DNA of 64,000 nucleotides from an uncultured Clostridia bacterium (GTDB taxonomy: Bacteria > Bacillota > Clostridia > Oscillospirales > Acutalibacteraceae): assembly GCA_947589415.1 (NCBI GenBank), contig CANQBP010000008.1:19368-83367 (forward strand), read 5' to 3'. Shown in pieces: positions 20,364-30,319 of the stretch. Positions within the stretch are counted from its first letter, which is position 1, and each line of letters opens with the position of its first letter. The position numbers and the translations under genes are program-made. The notes beneath the pieces are model-generated. The model did not search any database and had not been told where the DNA came from. It worked only from the letters and a program-made list of their open reading frames with translations.

Positions 20364-21656
20364 ATGAGTAAAAAAAATTATAAATTTGAAACACTTCAAC
20401 TTCATGTAGGACAGGAACAGCCCGACCCGGCAACTGATTCAAGAGCAGTTCCGATTTATGCTACAACGTCATACGTATTTCATAATTCACAACACGCAGC
20501 AGACCGTTTCGGTCTGAAAGATGCGGGAAATATATACGGCAGACTTACAAATTCGACACAAGATGTATTGGAAAAAAGAATAGCTGCCCTTGAGGGCGGT
20601 GTTGCCGCACTTGCCGTTGCATCGGGAGCTGCTGCGATTACATATACCATACAGGCACTTGCGCAGGCAGGCAGCCATATTGTGGCACAAAAGACTATAT
20701 ATGGCGGAAGCTATAATCTTCTTGCGCATACTCTTTCGCAGTTTGGCATAAAAACTACATTTGTAGATGTGCATGATCTTAATGCGCTTGAGAATGCAAT
20801 TCAGGATAATACGAAAGCTGTATATATCGAAACTCTCGGTAATCCGAACAGCGATATTCCCGATATTGATGCGGTTTCGGAAATAGCACATAAACACGGT
20901 ATTCCTGTTGTAGTTGATAATACCTTCGGTACTCCGTACTTAATTCGTCCGATAGAACACGGTGCGGATATTGTAGTTCACTCCGCTACAAAGTTTATAG
21001 GAGGTCACGGTACGACACTCGGCGGAATTATTGTTGACAGCGGTAAATTCGATTGGAAAGCAAGCGGAAAATACGCTCCGATTGCCGAACCTAATCCGAG
21101 CTATCACGGTATTTCCTTTGCCGATGCCGTCGGTCCTGCCGCATTCGTAACATACATTCGTGCAATACTTTTAAGAGATGAGGGCGCGACTATATCACCT
21201 TTTGCAGCTTTCCTGCTGCTTCAGGGAACGGAAACCTTGTCTCTGCGCCTTGAACGTCATGCGGAAAATACCAAAAAGGTTGTTGAATACCTTTCAAAAA
21301 ATCCCCATGTTGAAAAGGTCAACCACCCCTCTTTGCCCGATCACCCCGACCACGCACTTTATGAAAGGTATTTTCCTAACGGGGGCGCAAGTATCTTTAC
21401 GTTTGAAATTAAAGGCGGACAGAAAGAGGCACATAAGTTTATTGACAGTTTGGAAATATTTTCCCTCCTCGCAAATGTGGCAGACGTGAAGTCACTTGTT
21501 ATACACCCTGCAACAACAACACATTCTCAGCTTACCGATGAAGAACTTGAAGATCAGGGTATAAGGCAGAATACAATACGCTTGTCAATAGGCACGGAAC
21601 ATATAGACGATATTATTGACGACCTGGAACAGGCGTTTAAAGCTGTATTCGGCTGA
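20364..21656 (+). CDS. metY: O-acetylhomoserine sulfhydrylase (Cys/Met metabolism PLP enzyme)
   Basis: A 430-residue Cys/Met-metabolism PLP-dependent enzyme. FETLQLHVGQEQPDPATDSRAVPIY at the start, split here by description only, is the usual MetY N-terminus. ASGAAAITY, the VVDNTFGTPY stretch and the PLP lysine in HSATKFIGGHGTT follow, and the long form (over 420 residues) with the late RLSIGTEHIDD motif separates it from MetB/MetC. It makes homocysteine from O-acetylhomoserine and sulfide. The leader carries a strong promoter and a Cys-Cys peptide. Confidence 0.93.
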   Translation: MSKKNYKFETLQLHVGQEQPDPATDSRAVPIYATTSYVFHNSQHAADRFGLKDAGNIYGRLTNSTQDVLEKRIAALEGGVAALAVASGAAAITYTIQALAQAGSHIVAQKTIYGGSYNLLAHTLSQFGIKTTFVDVHDLNALENAIQDNTKAVYIETLGNPNSDIPDIDAVSEIAHKHGIPVVVDNTFGTPYLIRPIEHGADIVVHSATKFIGGHGTTLGGIIVDSGKFDWKASGKYAPIAEPNPSYHGISFADAVGPAAFVTYIRAILLRDEGATISPFAAFLLLQGTETLSLRLERHAENTKKVVEYLSKNPHVEKVNHPSLPDHPDHALYERYFPNGGASIFTFEIKGGQKEAHKFIDSLEIFSLLANVADVKSLVIHPATTTHSQLTDEELEDQGIRQNTIRLSIGTEHIDDIIDDLEQAFKAVFG

Positions 21657-21682
21657 TAATTATTAAAAAAATATTATGTTTC

Positions 21683-21722
21683 AAACAATCTTCGGCAATA
21701 TATGTGCCGGAGATTGTTTTTT
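21683..21722 (+). terminator. Terminator of metY
   Basis: AAACAATCTTCGGCA (21683-21697) pairs with TGCCGGAGATTGTTT (21705-21719) with a single wobble, followed by a run of T. Confidence 0.88.
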
Positions 21723-21818
21723 GATTTTATTCGGTTGACAATTCGTATGATATGCATTAAAATAGTATGCGTGGTATTGTGTTTAAAATCCGAAAAACTT
21801 TAAAACGGAGAATAGTCA

Positions 21819-22274
21819 ATGAAAATTAAAAACTTATTTGTTGGGGAAACCGATAATACATTTATACAATTTTTCAGGTATATTTTTGTCGGAGGTCTTG
21901 CTACGGTTGTCGATTGGGGACTTTCGGCTGTTTTGTTTTATTTATGTTTCGGTCAGCAGTTTGCGGTATTGTGCAACGGTTTGTCCTTTGTTGCGGGTCT
22001 GATCGTGAATTATTTTATAAGTACGTTTTGGGTGTTCAGTAATTCAAAGATAAAAAATAAATTTATTGAATTTATTTCTTTTGCGGCAATAGGTGTTGTC
22101 GGATTGCTGATAACGCTCGGCGTCACTTATGCTTTTGAGTGGCTGCTTGCGGATAAAACAAGTCTTTATCAGATGATTGCTAAAGTGTCCTCAACGGCAT
22201 TGTCTTTTTTATGGAATTTTTTTGCAAGAAAGTTTCTTTTATTTAATAATAACAAAAAAGAAAGTTCCGATTGA
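21819..22274 (+). CDS. GtrA-family membrane protein
   Basis: A 151-residue protein with four membrane helices in the GtrA/DPMS pattern: FFRYIFVGGLATVVDWG, then a helix with GLIVNYFIS, and the final FLWNFFARKF motif. GtrA proteins are thought to move lipid-linked sugars across the membrane. It is followed by an FAD oxidoreductase and a GT-C glycosyltransferase in the same direction, suggesting a shared role in cell-surface glycosylation. Confidence 0.88.
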   Translation: MKIKNLFVGETDNTFIQFFRYIFVGGLATVVDWGLSAVLFYLCFGQQFAVLCNGLSFVAGLIVNYFISTFWVFSNSKIKNKFIEFISFAAIGVVGLLITLGVTYAFEWLLADKTSLYQMIAKVSSTALSFLWNFFARKFLLFNNNKKESSD

Positions 22275-22355
22275 GCAACAGGTGACGGAACATATACAAC
22301 CTGCGGGTGTTATGGTTAAATTGATTTTAAATAATTACGGAAAGGTGAATGTAAT

Positions 22356-23912
22356 TTGAAAAGGGTAGTTATTATAGGTGCCGGGCCGGCAGGTTTGACG
22401 GCAGCTAATGAACTTCTTAGAGACGGCGGAGATTATGAAGTCGTGATACTTGAGGGTACGCAATCCATAGGAGGAATATCTCAAACGGTAAAATATCACG
22501 GAAACAGAATGGATATAGGCGGTCATAGATTTTTCTCAAAAAATGATGAGATAATGAAATGGTGGAGTGACCTTATGCCGTTACAGGGCGCACCATCTTT
22601 TGATGACAAACTTCTCGGAAGAGAAAAGCCTCTTTCAGACGGCGGCCCCGACCCCGAAAAAGAGGACGTTGTTATGCTCGTTCGTACAAGAGTTTCAAGA
22701 ATTTACTATAATAAGAAATTTTTCGACTACCCTGTAAAAATGTCTGCATCAACAATAAAAAATATGGGTTTTGCGACAACGATTGCGGCAGGCTTCAGCT
22801 ATCTAAAGGCGGCTATGTTCAAAAAACCGGAAAATTCACTTGAAAATTTCTATATAAACAGATTCGGAAAAAAACTGTATAGTATGTTTTTCGAGGGATA
22901 TACCGAAAAATTGTGGGGAAGACACCCGCGGGATATTTCGGCGGATTGGGGTTCGCAAAGAGTGAAAGGTCTGTCAATCCGTGCCGTACTCAAGGATATG
23001 TTCTCGAAAGCATTCGGTGGAAAAAATAAAAACAAGAATGTTGAAACATCACTTATAGAGCAGTTTTGGTATCCTAAATACGGGCCGGGGCAGCTTTGGG
23101 AGCTTGCGGCGGATAAAGCTGTCAAAAGCGGAGCAAAATTGTTAAAGGGATATACCGTGAAAAATATTGTGTGTGAAAACGGGAATGTAAAATCGGTAAT
23201 ATGTGATACTCCGAACGGGGAAGAAGTTATTACGGGTGATATATTTATATCATCAATGCCTGTTAAAGACCTTGTCGAAGGTATGACAGGGGATAAGCCG
23301 AGTAAAAAAATTAAAGATATAGCAGAAGGATTGCCGTACAGAGATTTTGTTACTGTGGGTCTGCTTGTCAAAAAGCTAAATCTTGAAAATAAAACAGATA
23401 TGAAAACGCTCGGCAATATTGTGCCGGATTGTTGGATATATGTGCAGGAGCCGGGAGTTAAGGTTGGCAGAATACAGATATTCAACAACTGGTCGCCGTA
23501 TATGGTTGAAAAACCGGAAGAAAGTGTATGGATAGGTTTGGAATTTTTCTGTGATGAGGGCGATGTTTTCTGGAATATGAGTGATGAGGAATGTATCGCA
23601 TTTGCAGCAAAAGAGCTTGAGGAAATGGGAATAATTTCCCGTGAGGATATTATAGACAGCCATAGAGAAAAAGTGAAAAAAGCATATCCGGCATATTTTG
23701 ATACCTATTCCGAAATTGGTGAACTCACAGAGTTCCTTAACGGTTTTGAAAATCTGTATTGTGTAGGAAGAAACGGTCAGCACCGTTACAATAATATGGA
23801 TCATTCTATGCTGACGGCAATAATTGCCGCAAGAAATATTAAATCCGGTAAAACTGATAAATCGGATATATGGAATGTAAATACCGAAAAAGAGTACCAT
23901 GAAACAAAATAA
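22356..23912 (+). CDS. FAD/NAD(P)-binding oxidoreductase, UDP-galactopyranose-mutase-like
   Basis: A 518-residue flavoprotein. The Rossmann motif [18 protein letters not shown] opens the protein, followed by the GGISQTV and [11 protein letters not shown] stretches and a C-terminal FAD motif [17 protein letters not shown]. The pattern lies between UDP-galactopyranose mutases and the amine-oxidase/protoporphyrinogen-oxidase superfamily, so the reaction is uncertain. TTG 22356 is the start, with an AAAGGTG site 9 bases upstream. It lies between a GtrA protein and a GT-C enzyme, which favours action on a sugar nucleotide or lipid-linked sugar. Confidence 0.8.
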   Translation: MKRVVIIGAGPAGLTAANELLRDGGDYEVVILEGTQSIGGISQTVKYHGNRMDIGGHRFFSKNDEIMKWWSDLMPLQGAPSFDDKLLGREKPLSDGGPDPEKEDVVMLVRTRVSRIYYNKKFFDYPVKMSASTIKNMGFATTIAAGFSYLKAAMFKKPENSLENFYINRFGKKLYSMFFEGYTEKLWGRHPRDISADWGSQRVKGLSIRAVLKDMFSKAFGGKNKNKNVETSLIEQFWYPKYGPGQLWELAADKAVKSGAKLLKGYTVKNIVCENGNVKSVICDTPNGEEVITGDIFISSMPVKDLVEGMTGDKPSKKIKDIAEGLPYRDFVTVGLLVKKLNLENKTDMKTLGNIVPDCWIYVQEPGVKVGRIQIFNNWSPYMVEKPEESVWIGLEFFCDEGDVFWNMSDEECIAFAAKELEEMGIISREDIIDSHREKVKKAYPAYFDTYSEIGELTEFLNGFENLYCVGRNGQHRYNNMDHSMLTAIIAARNIKSGKTDKSDIWNVNTEKEYHETK

Positions 23913-23953
23913 AATTTTATGAAATCTTTTCGGTATAAAGACGGGGTAGTATT

Positions 23954-25681
23954 ATGGATATTGATAAGAAACTAATGAAAGGTGATAAGCCTTATATCTT
24001 TTATGTTATAAAGAATTGGTGTTGTCACCCGTTTATTATAACGGCTTTTTTGTGTTTTTTTTGTACATCTGTAACTGTTGAAGGTAAGCTGTCGCTCTAT
24101 AATGCTTTCATTCCTGCATTTATATTTTGTTTGTGCGGAATTTTTGCTTGTGTGTGTATATACAGGACGGATATTTGTAAAAAAGCCTCCGTGAAAGCAT
24201 CACTGTACGGGACGTGTGTTCTGTTTTCGGTTTTGTTTCTTTATATGCTTATGACCAGCGACAAACCTCAGCTTATATTACTGTTTACGGGAATAGCGGT
24301 TACGGTTTTTGCGGCGATATATCTTTTTGCCGTTAAGCAGATGACGACAAGGAAATTTATATTCCTTATGTTTGTACTCGGATTTATTATAAGGCTTGCG
24401 TATGTTATGACAATAACCGTGTATCACAAACAGCACGATGCCGGAAGTATTGAGGATATGGACGGTCATCTCGGTTATATTGCGTATATATTAAATAACT
24501 CTGCTCTTCCGAATATTGATGTGAGGGAAGTGTATCAGTTTTATCACCCGCCTTTGCACCACATAATTGCCGCAATGTGGATAAAAGTACAACTTCTTAT
24601 GGGGGTAAGCCAAGAGCATATATGGGAGAATATACAGCTTTTGACGTTATTCTATTCATGCTGCTGTTCAATAATCAGTTATAAAATTTTCCGCAAACTC
24701 GGTCTTGACGGAAAAGGTCTTTGTGCCGCAATGGCAGTAATAATATTCTGTCCGACATTTTTTATCCTTTCGGGAAGCATAAATAATGATATACTCAGCA
24801 TAACTTTTATGCTCGGAGCTTTGTTAAATACATTGTATTGGCTTGAGAGCAGGAGTTTTAAAAGAATAATATGTATAGCATTGTGTGTCGGTTTGGGTAT
24901 GATGACAAAACTGTCAGTTTGGATGGTAGCTCCGGCAATAGCCTTTGTGTTTATATATGTGTTTTTCAAAAATCTTAAGGATATAAAGAAATATATAGCA
25001 CAATATGCTGCTTTTTTGGGAATATGTGCCCCGCTTGGTTTGTGGTGGGGTATAAGAAATCTTATAAGCCACGGTGTTCCGATAACCTATGTTATGCAGC
25101 TGTCCGAAAACAGTAAACAGTATATAGGAGATATACCTGTTATAAAGCGTCTGTTTGACTTTAATCCCGTTCAGTTTGAAAATGTCGGTGATCAGTTTAC
25201 AATGTATGACGGCAAGTATAATGAATACAATCCCTTAGTAGCGCTGTTCAAGACTTCATGCTTTGACGAACTTTTTACGGTGAATAATTATCCTATGGTT
25301 GCCGGTTGGGACAAACTCCTTTTTTGGGCTGCCGTTATAGTGGGAATTGTCGGATTTATTGCTATGATTTATGTGTTTATAAATGATAAGACGATGAATT
25401 TTGTCCATAAGGTATTTATCGGCATGGTATATGGAGTTGTATTTGTTTCGTATTATGTATTCTGTATCGAATTTCCACACGTTTGTACCGAGAATATCCG
25501 TTATGCAGTACCGCTTATAGTTATCGGGGCATTTTTCTTCGGAAAGGCATTAAAACTTTTTGCCGACTCAGCTAATAAAAAACAATATATAGCTAATGTC
25601 GGGGAGATTTGTCTTATTGAATTTGTGTCGATGTATTCTTGTGTATCGCTTATATTTTATTATTTGGTATTTATGAGTTGA
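23954..25681 (+). CDS. GT-C type membrane glycosyltransferase (PMT/ArnT-like)
   Basis: A 575-residue polytopic membrane protein with about 11-13 hydrophobic segments. After the fifth segment there is an extracytoplasmic loop with MDGHLGYIAYI and the hallmark YHPPLHHIIAA, typical of GT39/GT83-like enzymes that use polyprenyl-phosphate sugars. Acceptor unknown. It is the third gene of the GtrA-oxidoreductase-GT cluster and ends 14 bases before pth. Confidence 0.82.
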   Translation: MDIDKKLMKGDKPYIFYVIKNWCCHPFIITAFLCFFCTSVTVEGKLSLYNAFIPAFIFCLCGIFACVCIYRTDICKKASVKASLYGTCVLFSVLFLYMLMTSDKPQLILLFTGIAVTVFAAIYLFAVKQMTTRKFIFLMFVLGFIIRLAYVMTITVYHKQHDAGSIEDMDGHLGYIAYILNNSALPNIDVREVYQFYHPPLHHIIAAMWIKVQLLMGVSQEHIWENIQLLTLFYSCCCSIISYKIFRKLGLDGKGLCAAMAVIIFCPTFFILSGSINNDILSITFMLGALLNTLYWLESRSFKRIICIALCVGLGMMTKLSVWMVAPAIAFVFIYVFFKNLKDIKKYIAQYAAFLGICAPLGLWWGIRNLISHGVPITYVMQLSENSKQYIGDIPVIKRLFDFNPVQFENVGDQFTMYDGKYNEYNPLVALFKTSCFDELFTVNNYPMVAGWDKLLFWAAVIVGIVGFIAMIYVFINDKTMNFVHKVFIGMVYGVVFVSYYVFCIEFPHVCTENIRYAVPLIVIGAFFFGKALKLFADSANKKQYIANVGEICLIEFVSMYSCVSLIFYYLVFMS

Positions 25682-25695
25682 TCGGAGGAGAAAAA

Positions 25696-26292
25696 ATGTT
25701 TTTTAAAAGGAAAGAGTCTGTTTCCGGCGGAATAGAATATCTTGCGGTAGGATTGGGCAACAGCGGGAGAAAGTATGAAAATACCCGTCATAATGCCGGT
25801 TTTATAGCAGTAGATTTTATTGCCGAAAAATACGGTGTAAAGATTGACACGATAAAATATAAATCACTCATAACTTCCTGTACGATATCGGGAAAAAAGG
25901 TTATGCTTATGAAACCGTCAACCTACATGAACAATTCGGGGCTTGCGGTTAAAGAAGCCATGAGTTTTTATAAACTGCCGCCCGAAAGGGTCATAGTAAT
26001 ATTTGACGATATTTCTCTTGATGTCGGAAAAATCAGAATAAGGCGAAAGGGAAGTGACGGGGGGCATAACGGAATAAAGAACATAATATATTTGACGGGA
26101 AGTGATATGTTTCCGAGAATAAAGCTGGGAGTGGGTCATAAGCCTGAAAAATGGGATCTTGCCGATTGGGTATTGTCAGGTTTTAACGGTGATGAACTGA
26201 AAATCATGGAACAATCGGCAGAAAAAGCAAATATGGCTTTGGAGCTTATGGTTGACGGTCAAATAGACAAGGCTATGAATTTGTTTAATTAA
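25696..26292 (+). CDS. pth: Peptidyl-tRNA hydrolase
   Basis: A 198-residue peptidyl-tRNA hydrolase, which recycles tRNAs from stalled peptidyl-tRNA. Motifs are AVGLGNSGRKYENTRHNAGF with the catalytic His, MKPSTYMNNSG, and the DDISLDVGKIRIRRKGS-GGHNG region. A short N-terminal extension (MFFKRKESVSGG) precedes the core. ATG 25696 follows GGAGGAG; the frame is open further upstream but overlaps the previous gene. It is followed by mfd, as in many Firmicutes. Confidence 0.95.
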   Translation: MFFKRKESVSGGIEYLAVGLGNSGRKYENTRHNAGFIAVDFIAEKYGVKIDTIKYKSLITSCTISGKKVMLMKPSTYMNNSGLAVKEAMSFYKLPPERVIVIFDDISLDVGKIRIRRKGSDGGHNGIKNIIYLTGSDMFPRIKLGVGHKPEKWDLADWVLSGFNGDELKIMEQSAEKANMALELMVDGQIDKAMNLFN

Positions 26293-26373
26293 CAAAAAGT
26301 TTAGAGTATCCGTATATTGTTTTACGCAGTCGGATAATTTTAGCAATATACGGCAAAATAAATACGGATATAA

Positions 26374-26407
26374 TACCGCAATAGGAGTTATTACTGCTAT
26401 TGCGGTA
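26374..26407. repeat. 11-bp inverted repeat in the mfd leader
   Basis: TACCGCAATAG (26374-26384) and CTATTGCGGTA (26397-26407) are exact complements with a 12-base spacer. The left arm starts at the last base of a TATAAT (26369-26374). No T run follows, so it is not an ordinary terminator. It could be an operator or a leader hairpin. Confidence 0.6.
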
Positions 26408-26447
26408 AATGTGCGTGTATAAATCAGAAGTAATAAGGGAGAGGTAT

Positions 26448-29400
26448 ATGAAATTTTTAGATGATGTATTATGGAGAACGGAAGAATACAGAACACTTGA
26501 AAGAGCCGTGGAAAGAGGTGCTACGCCCGTTATGGCTACGGGTCTGTCGGCTATACATAAAGCACATCTTATTTATTCAATGTGCAGCAGGCTTAAAAGA
26601 CGTGCGCTTGTTGTTGCGGCAGACGAATCGGAAGCATCGAGAATTTGCGGAGATATAAATGAAATGGGTCTTAAGGCAGTGTACTATCCGGCAAGAGATT
26701 TTACGTTCCGTGAATATACCGGAGTTTCAAGTGAGTTCATTCATCAAAGAATAGGTGCGTTATGCTCGTTTATCGGAGGAAAATGTGATATAATCGTTAC
26801 TTGTGCCGATGCTGCGCTGCAATATACCATTCCTCCCGAAGTACTCAAAAAAAATATAGCAGTTGTACGTGAAGGAGAGGAAATTTCCCTTGACAGGCTT
26901 GCAAAGATACTTATTTCCTGCGGATACGTAAGGGCGGAGCAGGTTGAGGGAAGCGGTCAGTTTTCCGTTAGAGGAGGGATACTTGACGTATTTATGCCGT
27001 CGGCTGAATTTCCGTACCGTGTAGAATTTTGGGGCGATGAGGTAGATACCGTATCAGAGTTTGACACCTTGACACAGCGTAGGACTAACAGAATAAAGGA
27101 ATTTTATATAACCCCGTCAAGTGAGATATTGTATGATGATAAAGAAAGCCTTGCAGATAAAATAGAAAAGAAAGCAGCCTCGCTGCGTGATAAGTACTCT
27201 GCAAAAGCTAAGGAAATCATGAGGGAGGAAGCGGAAACAATCAGAAGCGGCATAAGGCTGACATCAGCCGATAAATATTATTCGCTTATATATGACAAAC
27301 CGTCGGTTTTGTACGATTATTTTGACGATGACGAGATTGTATTTGTTTCCGAACAGCCCGTTCTCAAGGACAGAGTGAGATCCGTGCTTATGCAGTGGAG
27401 CGAGGATATGGCGGATTACAAAAAAGAGGGTGTTCTTTGCAGAGGTCTTGACAGGTTCATGAAAGAATGGCAGGATCATTTGATGTATCTTTCGGAAAGG
27501 GATACGGTTTTTACGGATAACTTTGCAAGGGGAAGTTGTGAGCTTTCATTGAGGGAACTCGTAAATTTTACCGCAAAACAGCTTTCATTGTGGAGCGGAT
27601 CAATAAAGGTGCTTTGTGAAGATTTAGATGTATCTGCCGCAGATAAAATTTGTGTTATACTTGCGGGAACAAAGAAAAATGCCGAAAATGTTTATAACGA
27701 TTTGCTTGAAAAGAACAAAAAAGTACGCCTGTTATCGGCTGACGATGATATAGATAAAAATGGCATATATGTTACAGAGGGCAGCCTTAGTGCCGGTTTT
27801 GAATATCCGTCGGCACAATTTATGTTGATAACACACTCAAAAGTTTCCGTGTCATCAAAAAAAGAGAAGAAAAGAAAAAAGAAAAAGGGTGCTTTATTCA
27901 GTATTTCGGAGCTTTCCCCCGGAGATTACGTTGTTCATAGTACTCACGGAATAGGGATTTTTCAGGGCGTTCAGAAAAAAGAAATACATGGTATAGTAAA
28001 GGACTATATTATAATTAAATATGCAAAGGGCGACAGTCTTTATGTACCTGTTACGCAGCTTGATTTGATATCAAAATATATAGGCCCGAAAGAAGATACA
28101 TCGGTCAGGCTAAGCAGACTCGGAGGAAACGAATGGCAGAAATCAAAGACGAGAGTAAGAAAGGCTGTTAAAGATATTGCCGACAAGATGATAAAAATGT
28201 ATTCCGAAAGAATGAAGGCAAAGGGATATGCTTTTGCCGCAGATAATGAATGGCAAAGAGATTTTGAGCAGAAATTCGAGTATGAGGAAACTGACGATCA
28301 GAAACGCTGCATAGCGGAAATAAAGGAGGATATGGAAAGACCCGTACCGATGGACAGACTTCTTTGCGGAGATGTCGGATTTGGAAAAACCGAGGTGGCA
28401 TTAAGAGCAGCATTCAAATGCATAACTGACGGAAAACAATGTGCCATGCTTGTTCCGACAACTATTCTTGCATGGCAGCACTATCAGACAATTCTTAGAA
28501 GATTTGAGGGATATCCCATAAAAATTGAATTGCTTTCAAGGTTTAGAACGGCTTCACAAAGAGAGGAGATAATAAAAAAGCTGCACAGAGGGGATATAGA
28601 CATGGTTGTCGGAACTCACAGCCTTATACGAAAGGATATAGAATTTTATGATATAGGACTTGTGATAATTGATGAGGAGCAGAGGTTCGGCGTTGAACAA
28701 AAGGAAAATTTCAAAGCCTTGTATAAGGGTGTTGATATACTTACGCTTTCCGCTACCCCTATACCGAGAACTCTTAATATGGCTATGTCAGGCGTCAGGG
28801 ATATGTCTACACTCGAAGAGGCTCCGCAGGACAGACACCCTGTACAGTCTTATGTTCTTGAATATGATGAGGCTGTTATAAACGAGGCTATACGCCGTGA
28901 GTTGAGAAGAGGCGGACAGGTATTCTATCTTTATAACCGTGTTGAGGGTATAGAACAAAAAGCGGCGGATATAGCAAAAGCAATACCCGAAGCAAAGGTA
29001 GGTTTCGGTCACGGAAAAATGACCGAATCGGAGCTTTCGGAAGTATGGAGAAAAATGCTTGAGCAGGAGATAAATATTCTTGTCAGCACAACCATTATTG
29101 AAACGGGTGTCGATATACCCAGCGCAAATACTCTTATAATTGAAAATGCAGACCGTATGGGACTTTCACAACTTCACCAGTTAAGAGGAAGAGTCGGCAG
29201 ATCAAGCAGGAGAGCGTATGCGTATTTTACCTTTGCGGCTGATAAAGCACTTAGTGAGATATCCCAAAAAAGACTTGAGGCAATAAGGGAATTTACAGAA
29301 TTTGGTTCGGGATTTAAAATAGCCCTGCGTGACCTTGAAATACGAGGTGCGGGAGATATGCTTGGCGCAAGTCAGCACGGGCATATGACTGATGTCGGCT

Positions 29401-29900
29401 ATGATATGTATATGAAACTTCTCGGTGAAGCGGTCAGTGAGGCAAGGGGAGAAACTCCAGATGAAGATGAAAATGATTGTGTTGTTGATATACAGGCAGA
29501 TGCACATATTCCGGAAAGCTATATAGAAAATCTCAGCCAACGTCTTGAAGTGTACAGACGTATTGCCGATATCCGCAGTAATGATGATGCGGAAGATGTT
29601 ATAGATGAAGTTATAGACCGTTTCGGGGATATGCCGAAAGTTGTTGAAAGTCTTATAAATGTTGCGCTGATAAGAAGCAAGGCAAATAAAATGGGGGTAA
29701 ATGCAATTCGTGAGCGTGACGGAAATGTATGCATATATTTCAAAGAGATACGTTGTAAGGGTGCTGCCGATATTATGGAGAGAGTTAACAAAAGCGGAAA
29801 AAGGGCTGTACTTGATATGGGGGTAAAGCCGCATATACGTATAGAGTCGAAACCGGGTGAAAATACGGAAGCTGCACTTAAATCCGTATTCGGTATATAG
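26448..29900 (+). CDS. mfd: Transcription-repair coupling factor Mfd
   Basis: A 1150-residue translocase that removes stalled RNA polymerase and recruits UvrA. It has the N-terminal UvrB-like region (GGILDVFMPS, EFWGDEVD), the RNA-polymerase-interaction domain (ELSPGDYVVHSTHGIGIFQG), the helicase Walker A GDVGFGKTEVALRA, IIDEEQRFGVEQK, TATPIPRTL motif and GRVGRSSRRAYAYF, and a C-terminal TRCF domain. ATG 26448 follows GGGAGAGG and is preferred to an upstream GTG. A Lys-rich insert (about residues 470-485) precedes the polymerase-binding domain. Confidence 0.96.
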   Translation: MKFLDDVLWRTEEYRTLERAVERGATPVMATGLSAIHKAHLIYSMCSRLKRRALVVAADESEASRICGDINEMGLKAVYYPARDFTFREYTGVSSEFIHQRIGALCSFIGGKCDIIVTCADAALQYTIPPEVLKKNIAVVREGEEISLDRLAKILISCGYVRAEQVEGSGQFSVRGGILDVFMPSAEFPYRVEFWGDEVDTVSEFDTLTQRRTNRIKEFYITPSSEILYDDKESLADKIEKKAASLRDKYSAKAKEIMREEAETIRSGIRLTSADKYYSLIYDKPSVLYDYFDDDEIVFVSEQPVLKDRVRSVLMQWSEDMADYKKEGVLCRGLDRFMKEWQDHLMYLSERDTVFTDNFARGSCELSLRELVNFTAKQLSLWSGSIKVLCEDLDVSAADKICVILAGTKKNAENVYNDLLEKNKKVRLLSADDDIDKNGIYVTEGSLSAGFEYPSAQFMLITHSKVSVSSKKEKKRKKKKGALFSISELSPGDYVVHSTHGIGIFQGVQKKEIHGIVKDYIIIKYAKGDSLYVPVTQLDLISKYIGPKEDTSVRLSRLGGNEWQKSKTRVRKAVKDIADKMIKMYSERMKAKGYAFAADNEWQRDFEQKFEYEETDDQKRCIAEIKEDMERPVPMDRLLCGDVGFGKTEVALRAAFKCITDGKQCAMLVPTTILAWQHYQTILRRFEGYPIKIELLSRFRTASQREEIIKKLHRGDIDMVVGTHSLIRKDIEFYDIGLVIIDEEQRFGVEQKENFKALYKGVDILTLSATPIPRTLNMAMSGVRDMSTLEEAPQDRHPVQSYVLEYDEAVINEAIRRELRRGGQVFYLYNRVEGIEQKAADIAKAIPEAKVGFGHGKMTESELSEVWRKMLEQEINILVSTTIIETGVDIPSANTLIIENADRMGLSQLHQLRGRVGRSSRRAYAYFTFAADKALSEISQKRLEAIREFTEFGSGFKIALRDLEIRGAGDMLGASQHGHMTDVGYDMYMKLLGEAVSEARGETPDEDENDCVVDIQADAHIPESYIENLSQRLEVYRRIADIRSNDDAEDVIDEVIDRFGDMPKVVESLINVALIRSKANKMGVNAIRERDGNVCIYFKEIRCKGAADIMERVNKSGKRAVLDMGVKPHIRIESKPGENTEAALKSVFGI

Positions 29901-30051
29901 AATAAAACTTCCGTAGACCGATTTGTAAATAAAAAAGTACGGCTTGTCAGATTTCGATATTTCATAATTAACTTATTTTCATGTCGGATACTGAAATGAT
30001 GTATGCCGGAGATACGGGTATAAGCTGCAATAGCAGTTTTCACAAAATTGC

Positions 30052-30081
30052 TTGACAATAAACGAAAGAATATTGTAAAAT
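30052..30081 (+). promoter_or_regulatory. Promoter region before the PrsA-like lipoprotein
   Basis: TTGACA (30052-30057), an 18-base spacer and TAAAAT (30076-30081). The -10 lies within a 17-base sequence, 30071-30087, that is repeated exactly at 30199-30215. A further TATAAT at 30273-30278 lacks a good -35. The 420-base gap 29901-30319 holds no gene that I can see. Confidence 0.55.
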
Positions 30082-30319
30082 ATACTCGGTTGAAAGACTG
30101 TAAAGAAATATGTAAAAATTCAGGGAAAAAGAAAGATAAATCGGTCGAACATCAAAACACAATAAATTCGGAATGCAATTATGATGCAGGACAGATATTA
30201 TTGTAAAATATACTCATATTATCCTAAAAGCTCAAAAATAAAATTTATATGGACTTTACGGGTAATTTGGTGTATAATAACGATATGTGCCTACACTTAT
30301 TTGAAAGGAAGAAATTGAA

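Noticed and set aside
22850..23488. 212-codon minus-strand frame opposite the flavoenzyme
   Set aside because: Shadow of the oxidoreductase gene, Ser/Pro-rich low-information translation.
29202..29834. 210-codon minus-strand frame inside mfd
   Set aside because: It is opposite strongly conserved Mfd motifs and has no family pattern.
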